Shown here: in pieces, positions 60,705 to 64,000 of the stretch | Position numbering within the stretch: the stretch's first letter is position 1 | How the letters are laid out: each line of letters starts with the position of its first letter | Source: Clostridia bacterium | Lineage (GTDB): Bacteria; Bacillota; Clostridia; Oscillospirales; Acutalibacteraceae | Direction: 5' to 3' | Length of the DNA: 64,000 bases | Assembly: GCA_017623615.1 (NCBI GenBank) | Contig: JAGAOT010000026.1 | Span: forward strand, 1 to 64,000 | Notes under the pieces: generated by a model | Told to the model about the DNA's origin: nothing | Databases searched by the model: none | Seen by the model: the letters and a program-made list of their open reading frames with translations, nothing else | Translations under genes and position numbers: made by a program

Positions 60705-61583
60705 ATGAGAAAAGCAGATAATTGGGTTGATTATGAGCTTATCGACTGCTCCGACGGCGAGCGCTTGGAGCGTTGGGGCGATATAATTCTTGTGCGCCCC
60801 GACCCGCAGGTTATTTGGAAAACTCCGAAGGAAAACCCGCTTTGGTTTAATCCCCATGCAATATATACCCGTTCCAACACGGGCGGCGGAAGCTGGAGAG
60901 TTTGCAAAAAAATGCCCGATGTGTGGCAGATAGGTCTTGATGACCTTCGCTTCAACATCAAAACCATGGGCTTTAAGCACACGGGTCTTTTCCCCGAGCA
61001 GGCAGTCAACTGGAAAATGACCGCCGATATTATCAAAAATGCAGGCAGACCCGTCAAGGTGCTCAACCTTTTTGCCTATACGGGCGGTGCAACCGTTGCC
61101 GCTCTTAATGCGGGTGCAAGCGTTGCGCATGTTGACGCATCAAAGGGCATGACCCTTTGGGCAAAGGAAAACGCCGCGGCAAGCCGCCTTTCCGATGCTC
61201 CCGTGCGCTGGCTTGTTGATGACTGCATAAAATTTGTTCAGCGCGAAATTCGCAGAGGAAATAAATATGACATAATAATCATGGACCCGCCATCATACGG
61301 CAGAGGCCCCGGCGGCGAGGTCTGGAAGCTTGAAAACGAGGTTTACGGCTTTGTGGAGCTTTGCTCACAGCTTCTCTATGAGGATTCTCTCATGGTTTTG
61401 ATTAATTCCTACACAACGGGTCTTTCGCCCAGCGTTATGGAATATATTCTCGGTGAAACCGTTCAAAAGCAGTTCGGCGGCACAACAACGAGCGATGAAA
61501 TCGGAATCCCCGTTTCGTCAAAGCCGGGCAGAGTTCTTCCCTGCGGCGCAAGCGCGATATGGAAAGGAAAGGGAGTTAAATAA
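60705..61583 (+). CDS. Class I SAM-dependent methyltransferase (RlmI/RlmK-like)
   Basis: The 292-residue protein has the motif I region VKVLNLFAYTGGATVAALNA near residues 117-136, HVDASKGMTLWAKENAAAS, and the catalytic motif DPPSYGRGPGGEVWKLE near 198-214, the form seen in RNA cytosine-C5 or guanine methyltransferases of the RlmI/RlmK group. An N-terminal beta domain (DGERLERWGDIILVRPDPQV) resembles the PUA-like part of that family in shortened form. Target unknown, probably rRNA. It is co-transcribed with ruvB (3 nt gap). Confidence 0.87.
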   Translation: MRKADNWVDYELIDCSDGERLERWGDIILVRPDPQVIWKTPKENPLWFNPHAIYTRSNTGGGSWRVCKKMPDVWQIGLDDLRFNIKTMGFKHTGLFPEQAVNWKMTADIIKNAGRPVKVLNLFAYTGGATVAALNAGASVAHVDASKGMTLWAKENAAASRLSDAPVRWLVDDCIKFVQREIRRGNKYDIIIMDPPSYGRGPGGEVWKLENEVYGFVELCSQLLYEDSLMVLINSYTTGLSPSVMEYILGETVQKQFGGTTTSDEIGIPVSSKPGRVLPCGASAIWKGKGVK

Positions 61584-61591
61584 TTATTTGT

Positions 61592-61620
61592 AGGGGTCGG
61601 CGTCCCGACGACCCGTCGCG
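61592..61620. repeat. Dispersed GTAGGGG-type palindrome
   Basis: GTAGGGGTCGG and CCGACGACCC flank a short centre, with the GTAGGGG edge seen in the cluster at 39644-39830. Confidence 0.6.
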
Positions 61621-61658
61621 CCGTCAGGTGCGTTAAACAGTGAAAGGGGAGTTAAGAG

Positions 61659-62039
61659 ATGAAAAGTATTAAACCCGGCAGAGGTCCGTCGTTTATGGGC
61701 GGAGTTATGGCAGTCGCAGGAGCACTTTTCGGCGTGCTCTGGACTGTTATGGCAATCGCCGGCGGTGCGTGGTTTATGGCTCCGTTCGGATTGATATTTA
61801 TAGGCATTGCTGTTTTTAACGCAATTTACAACTTCAAAAACGCTACGGGCAAAAACCGCTATTCCGAATATGACATAACGGATGAAAATGAAGAGCCAGA
61901 CCCGTGGGATGAGCGTTTCGGAGAAAAAAGGAACGAGCTTGTTCGGGATAACTCTAAGGGTAAATATTGCCCCTACTGCGGAGCAAAGGCGGAAAGCGAT
62001 TTCAAATATTGTGCGGATTGCGGCAGAGAATTGCCGTGA
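61659..62039 (+). CDS. Small membrane protein with C-terminal zinc ribbon
   Basis: The 126-residue protein has two membrane helices (MGGVMAVAGALFGVLWTVMA; GGAWFMAPFGLIFIGIAVFN) at residues 10-60, then a charged cytoplasmic linker, and ends in YCPYCGAKAESDFKYCADCGRELP, a double CxxC zinc ribbon. Such membrane-tethered zinc ribbons are common in Firmicutes and of unknown function. AAGGGGAG lies 7 nt before the ATG. It precedes the ECF transporter genes but has a 28-nt gap and no obvious link to vitamin uptake. Confidence 0.83.
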   Translation: MKSIKPGRGPSFMGGVMAVAGALFGVLWTVMAIAGGAWFMAPFGLIFIGIAVFNAIYNFKNATGKNRYSEYDITDENEEPDPWDERFGEKRNELVRDNSKGKYCPYCGAKAESDFKYCADCGRELP

Positions 62040-62067
62040 TAAATAAATTTTAGGATTTGTATTATTT

Positions 62068-62916
62068 ATGAGCGAAAAAATTATTGAATTTGAAAATGTG
62101 ACGTTTGCTTACGAAACGGAGGAAGAAGATGCCCCCGTGCAGTTTCCTGCTCTCACGGACGTAAGCCTTACGATAAATAAGGGTGAATTTGTCGCCGTGC
62201 TCGGTCACAACGGCTCGGGCAAAAGCACCCTTGCAAAGCTGTGCAACGCTATCCTTGAGCCGACAAAGGGCAAAGTGACGGTTAAAGGCATCGTGCCCGA
62301 CACCGAGGAAAAGGCGGACGAGGTGCGCCGCATAGTGGGCATGGTTTTTCAGAATCCCGACAATCAGATTGTTGCAACCATTGTTGAGGATGACGTTGCG
62401 TTCGGTCCCGAAAATCTCGGCATTGAGCCCGCCCAAATCCGCAAAAGGGTTGACGATGCGCTCAAATCCGTTAACATGTATGAGTTCCGCCACAGAGAGC
62501 CTCACAAGCTTTCGGGCGGTCAGAAGCAGCGCGTTGCCATTGCGGGCGTTATCGCCATGCAGACCGAGTGCATCGTGCTTGACGAGCCGACTGCAATGCT
62601 TGACCCCAAGGGCAGAGAAGAGGTCATGCAAACCGTTAAACGCCTTAACAAAGAAATGGGCATAACGGTTGTGCTTGTTACCCACTTTATGGACGAAGCC
62701 GTGCAGGCGGACAGAGTTGTGGTTGTTGACGGCGGCAGAATTGTTATGAACGGCAAGCCGAGAGAGATTTTTTCAAATGTTGAAAAACTGCGTTCATTCG
62801 GTCTTGATGTTCCGCAGTCAACTGAGCTTTGTCATGTTCTCGGAATAAAAGAGGGCGTTCTTGACGTTGACGAATGCGTTGACGAAATTGCCCGTCTTGC
62901 GGGAGGTGCCTTATGA
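62068..62916 (+). CDS. ecfA1: Energy-coupling factor transporter ATPase EcfA1
   Basis: The 282-residue ABC ATPase has Walker [10 protein letters not shown] near residues 45-53, the Q-loop [10 protein letters not shown], signature [14 protein letters not shown] near 147-160 and Walker [14 protein letters not shown]. The FQNPDNQ form of the Q-loop and the C-terminal 60-residue extension are typical of EcfA1. It pairs with EcfA2 and EcfT to energise vitamin or metal uptake by various S proteins. No strong ribosome binding site is seen before the ATG. It overlaps ecfA2 by 4 nt. Confidence 0.95.
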   Translation: MSEKIIEFENVTFAYETEEEDAPVQFPALTDVSLTINKGEFVAVLGHNGSGKSTLAKLCNAILEPTKGKVTVKGIVPDTEEKADEVRRIVGMVFQNPDNQIVATIVEDDVAFGPENLGIEPAQIRKRVDDALKSVNMYEFRHREPHKLSGGQKQRVAIAGVIAMQTECIVLDEPTAMLDPKGREEVMQTVKRLNKEMGITVVLVTHFMDEAVQADRVVVVDGGRIVMNGKPREIFSNVEKLRSFGLDVPQSTELCHVLGIKEGVLDVDECVDEIARLAGGAL

Positions 62917-63779
62917 GTTACACAATAGAAACAATAGGTCTTACCCATTATTATTCCAAGGGCACCGTGCAGCAGGTTGCGGCAATAAATGATGTCAATT
63001 TAAAAATAGAAAAAGGCGAGCTTGTGGGAATTATCGGTCACACGGGCTCCGGCAAAAGCACGCTTATCTCGCATTTTAACGGTCTTTTAAAGCCGGACAG
63101 CGGTAAGGTGCTTGTTGACGGAGTTGATATCTGGAAAGATAAAGAAACGCTGAAAAAATCCCGCTTCAAGGTTGGCCTTTGCTTCCAATACCCCGAATAT
63201 CAGCTCTTTGAAGAAACTGTTTATAAAGACATTGCTTTCGGTCCGAAAAACATGAAGCTTTCGGAGGCTGAAATCAAAGAAAGAGTGATGCGCGCCGCGG
63301 CGTTTACGGGCGTTAAGGCGGAGCATCTCGGCAAATCGCCGTTTGACCTTTCGGGCGGCGAAAAAAGGCGCGTTGCCATTGCGGGCGTTATGTCAATGGA
63401 GCCCGAGGTGCTTATTTTTGACGAGCCTGCGGCGGGTCTTGACCCCCGCGGCAGAAATGCGCTGATAAATCTTATTAAAGATTACAGAAAACAGACGGGC
63501 AGCACAGTCATCATCGTTTCCCACAGCATGGAGGATATCGCCGAAATGGCGGACAGAGTTATTGTTATGAACAACTCCTCCGTTGCCATGCAGGGAAGTG
63601 TTGACGAGGTCTATTCACGCGGCGACGAGCTTCGCGCAATGGGTCTTAATGTGCCCGAAATAACAGAGATTTTTGCAAAGCTCCGCGCAAAGGGGCTTGA
63701 TGTGCCCCAAAATGTTTATACAGTTGAGCAGGGTGCGGCGATTCTCCGCAAGCTTTTGGAGAGGGGGAGCGCAAAATGA
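62913..63779 (+). CDS. ecfA2: Energy-coupling factor transporter ATPase EcfA2
   Basis: The 288-residue ABC ATPase starts [18 protein letters not shown] and has Walker [10 protein letters not shown] near residues 42-50, Q-loop [14 protein letters not shown], signature [14 protein letters not shown] and Walker [14 protein letters not shown]. The [11 protein letters not shown]-loop distinguishes EcfA2 from EcfA1. The start overlaps the ecfA1 stop by 4 nt behind GGAGG, and the end overlaps the ecfT start by 4 nt, so the three are translationally coupled. Confidence 0.95.
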   Translation: MSYTIETIGLTHYYSKGTVQQVAAINDVNLKIEKGELVGIIGHTGSGKSTLISHFNGLLKPDSGKVLVDGVDIWKDKETLKKSRFKVGLCFQYPEYQLFEETVYKDIAFGPKNMKLSEAEIKERVMRAAAFTGVKAEHLGKSPFDLSGGEKRRVAIAGVMSMEPEVLIFDEPAAGLDPRGRNALINLIKDYRKQTGSTVIIVSHSMEDIAEMADRVIVMNNSSVAMQGSVDEVYSRGDELRAMGLNVPEITEIFAKLRAKGLDVPQNVYTVEQGAAILRKLLERGSAK

Positions 63780-64000
63780 TAAGAGATATAACCATAGGGC
63801 AGTATTACCCCGGCAAATCCGTTCTTCACAGCCTTGACCCGCGCGTTAAGCTTATAGTCACATTCTGGCTTATCGTTGTTATTTTTCTTTGCAAAAGCTT
63901 CTTTTCTCTCGGTTTAATCGCGCTGACAGCGGTTGCGGCGGCTGCACTTTCGAGAGTGCCCGCAAAAATGATATTAAAGAGCTTAAAGCCCATTGTTATC
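63776..64000 (+). CDS. ecfT: Energy-coupling factor transmembrane protein EcfT (cut off by window end)
   Basis: The frame opens at ATG 63776 and runs to the window edge, giving 75 residues. [20 protein letters not shown] and DPRVKLIVTFWLIVVIF are the EcfT opening, with its conserved HxLDPRxK motif and the first membrane helix; a second helix (FSLGLIALTAVAAAALSRVP) follows. EcfT is the shared membrane subunit that couples the two ATPases to S components. GAGGGGGAG is the ribosome binding site. The remainder lies outside the window. Confidence 0.93.
   Translation, partial: MIRDITIGQYYPGKSVLHSLDPRVKLIVTFWLIVVIFLCKSFFSLGLIALTAVAAAALSRVPAKMILKSLKPIVI

Noticed and set aside
61584..61658. Riboswitch before the zinc-ribbon gene
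   Set aside because: The structure is a copy of the dispersed GTAGGGG palindrome, with no aptamer-like conserved core.
62062..62685. 207-residue minus-strand frame
   Set aside because: Antisense to ecfA1; no independent evidence.

Overview
The window looks like a chromosomal segment of a spore-forming, Gram-positive gut-type anaerobe of class Clostridia, most likely the Oscillospirales/Ruminococcaceae side. The evidence is direct: near-consensus sigma-A promoters and AGGAGG ribosome binding sites, a SpoVAF/GerA-type spore germination protein, Mini-III RNase, a DUF512 radical-SAM protein next to Der, a YceD-RpmF pair, an ECF transporter module, a sortase-type surface protein, and dispersed GTAGGGG palindromes of the kind seen in these genomes. 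No rRNA, tRNA or CRISPR array was seen.

Layout. 1-3000: end of a DUF4143-type ATPase gene with a striking 33-bp tandem operator/promoter array, a nitroreductase, a small DUF6809-like protein and a secreted esterase. 3000-11830: one minus-strand defence operon, in transcription order fic, hsdM, hsdS, a small membrane protein, abiH, hsdR. 12000-17990: an integrated mobile element with structured leader DNA, two tandem paralogous unknown proteins, a secreted CAP-domain protein that appears to start at ATT, a replication-initiator-like protein, an excisionase-like protein and a tyrosine integrase. 17998-19467: an AlbA_2/Schlafen-type regulator carrying a frame-sensitive internal repeat. 19600-20600: rplM-rpsI with clear promoter and terminator. 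20800-23450: Gfo/Idh dehydrogenase, sugar phosphate isomerase and a C_GCAxxG_C_C redox protein.

23650-35840 is an envelope region: two secreted proteins with unusual hydrophobic C-terminal tails, a metallophosphoesterase, a GPH-type sugar symporter and a 2104-residue InlB-repeat surface protein with an IPDTG sorting signal. 35940-39620 is a spore-related trio ending in a SpoVAF-like gene that may start at ATA. 39640-39830 is a cluster of palindromes. 39900-46460 is core metabolism and translation: MtaB, D,D-carboxypeptidase, Pgi, a small P-loop protein, YceD, L32 and a CE15-like esterase. 46550-51710 holds two membrane proteins and a sugar/polyol catabolism operon whose first gene is a natural fusion of an isomerase and a Gfo/Idh dehydrogenase. 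51890-55670 (YebC, lipoprotein, YitT, MrnC, Obg) faces away from 55850-61580 (DUF512, Der, RuvC, RuvA, RuvB, methyltransferase). The window ends in ecfA1-ecfA2-ecfT.

The most unusual items are the defence operon with embedded abiH and an unknown membrane protein; the mobile element with its palindromic leader, paralogous unknown pair and ATT-start CAP protein; the iteron-like promoter array at 748-825; the isomerase-dehydrogenase fusion; and the probable ATA start of the SpoVAF-like gene.
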